From positions 62,001 through 126,000 of the forward strand of contig JABACO010000073.1 of the NCBI GenBank assembly GCA_013339895.1: a DNA stretch of 64,000 bases, in the 5' to 3' direction. This DNA is from Ephydatia muelleri (taxonomy: Eukaryota; Porifera; Demospongiae; Spongillida; Spongillidae). The position numbers and the translations under genes are program-made. Below are positions 64,000-64,000 of this stretch, piece by piece; the stretch's first letter is position 1, and each line of letters starts with the position of its first letter. The notes beneath the pieces were generated by a model. It saw nothing but the letters and a program-made list of their open reading frames with translations, had not been told where the DNA came from and did not search any database.

Positions 64000-64000
64000 T

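Overview
The window is eukaryotic and almost certainly metazoan. Coding pieces are split by short GT-AG introns (56, 107, 51 and 188 bp examples), are AT-rich, and sit in a dense field of nested transposons and satellites. Secreted CAP-domain exons, a scavenger-receptor (SRCR) exon, very short introns and this mix of transposon families suggest an early-branching marine invertebrate, most likely a demosponge. The phylum is an inference; there is no rRNA, tRNA or marker gene to prove it. No tRNA, rRNA, snRNA or CRISPR array was recognised.

Layout. 0-4.2 kb: decayed Penelope-like reverse transcriptase, an inverted 3' half of a CAP gene, a Gmr1-type gag scrap, a hAT scrap, the 5' half of the same CAP gene, and a ZBED-type hAT relic. 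4.27-7.93 kb: a DNA transposon with ~600-bp inverted repeats and a 4-bp target duplication, whose transposase has lost its catalytic core. 8.9-10.5 kb: a second CAP gene with a hAT relic where its middle should be. 11.58-14.23 kb: a near-complete ZMYM1-like hAT element, then an SRCR exon on the minus strand. 16.1-23.9 kb: a 261-bp satellite split by a 5.84-kb EnSpm/CMC-type transposon carrying two divergent genes, a transposase and an 11-exon BEN-domain gene. 24-30.6 kb: microsatellites, G-rich minisatellite, a tyrosine-recombinase-element-like gag relic and two abutting giant palindromes. 30.9-35.2 kb: a second member of the GGGTCATT-ended transposon family, inserted in an older repeat-rich ORF (30.7-36.3 kb). 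37.8-40.7 kb: a 43-bp satellite with higher-order structure. 41.6-44.5 kb: a degenerate multi-exon transposase-like gene. 46.6-53.0 kb: a 151-bp satellite split by a structurally complete Gmr1-like Ty3/gypsy LTR retrotransposon (integrase upstream of reverse transcriptase) with apparently identical LTRs. 53-64 kb: unassigned exon candidates, palindromes, minisatellites and, at the very edge, a retroelement protease relic.

How the parts relate. Nearly every recognisable coding region belongs to a mobile element; host genes are represented by CAP and SRCR exons broken by insertions or rearrangement. Three insertions can be reconstructed to the base from their targets: EnSpm in the 261-bp satellite (CG duplication), the LTR element in the 151-bp satellite (GTCGG duplication), and the second GGGTCATT element in a coding frame (CACT duplication). 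The youngest looking components are the LTR element and the EnSpm element.
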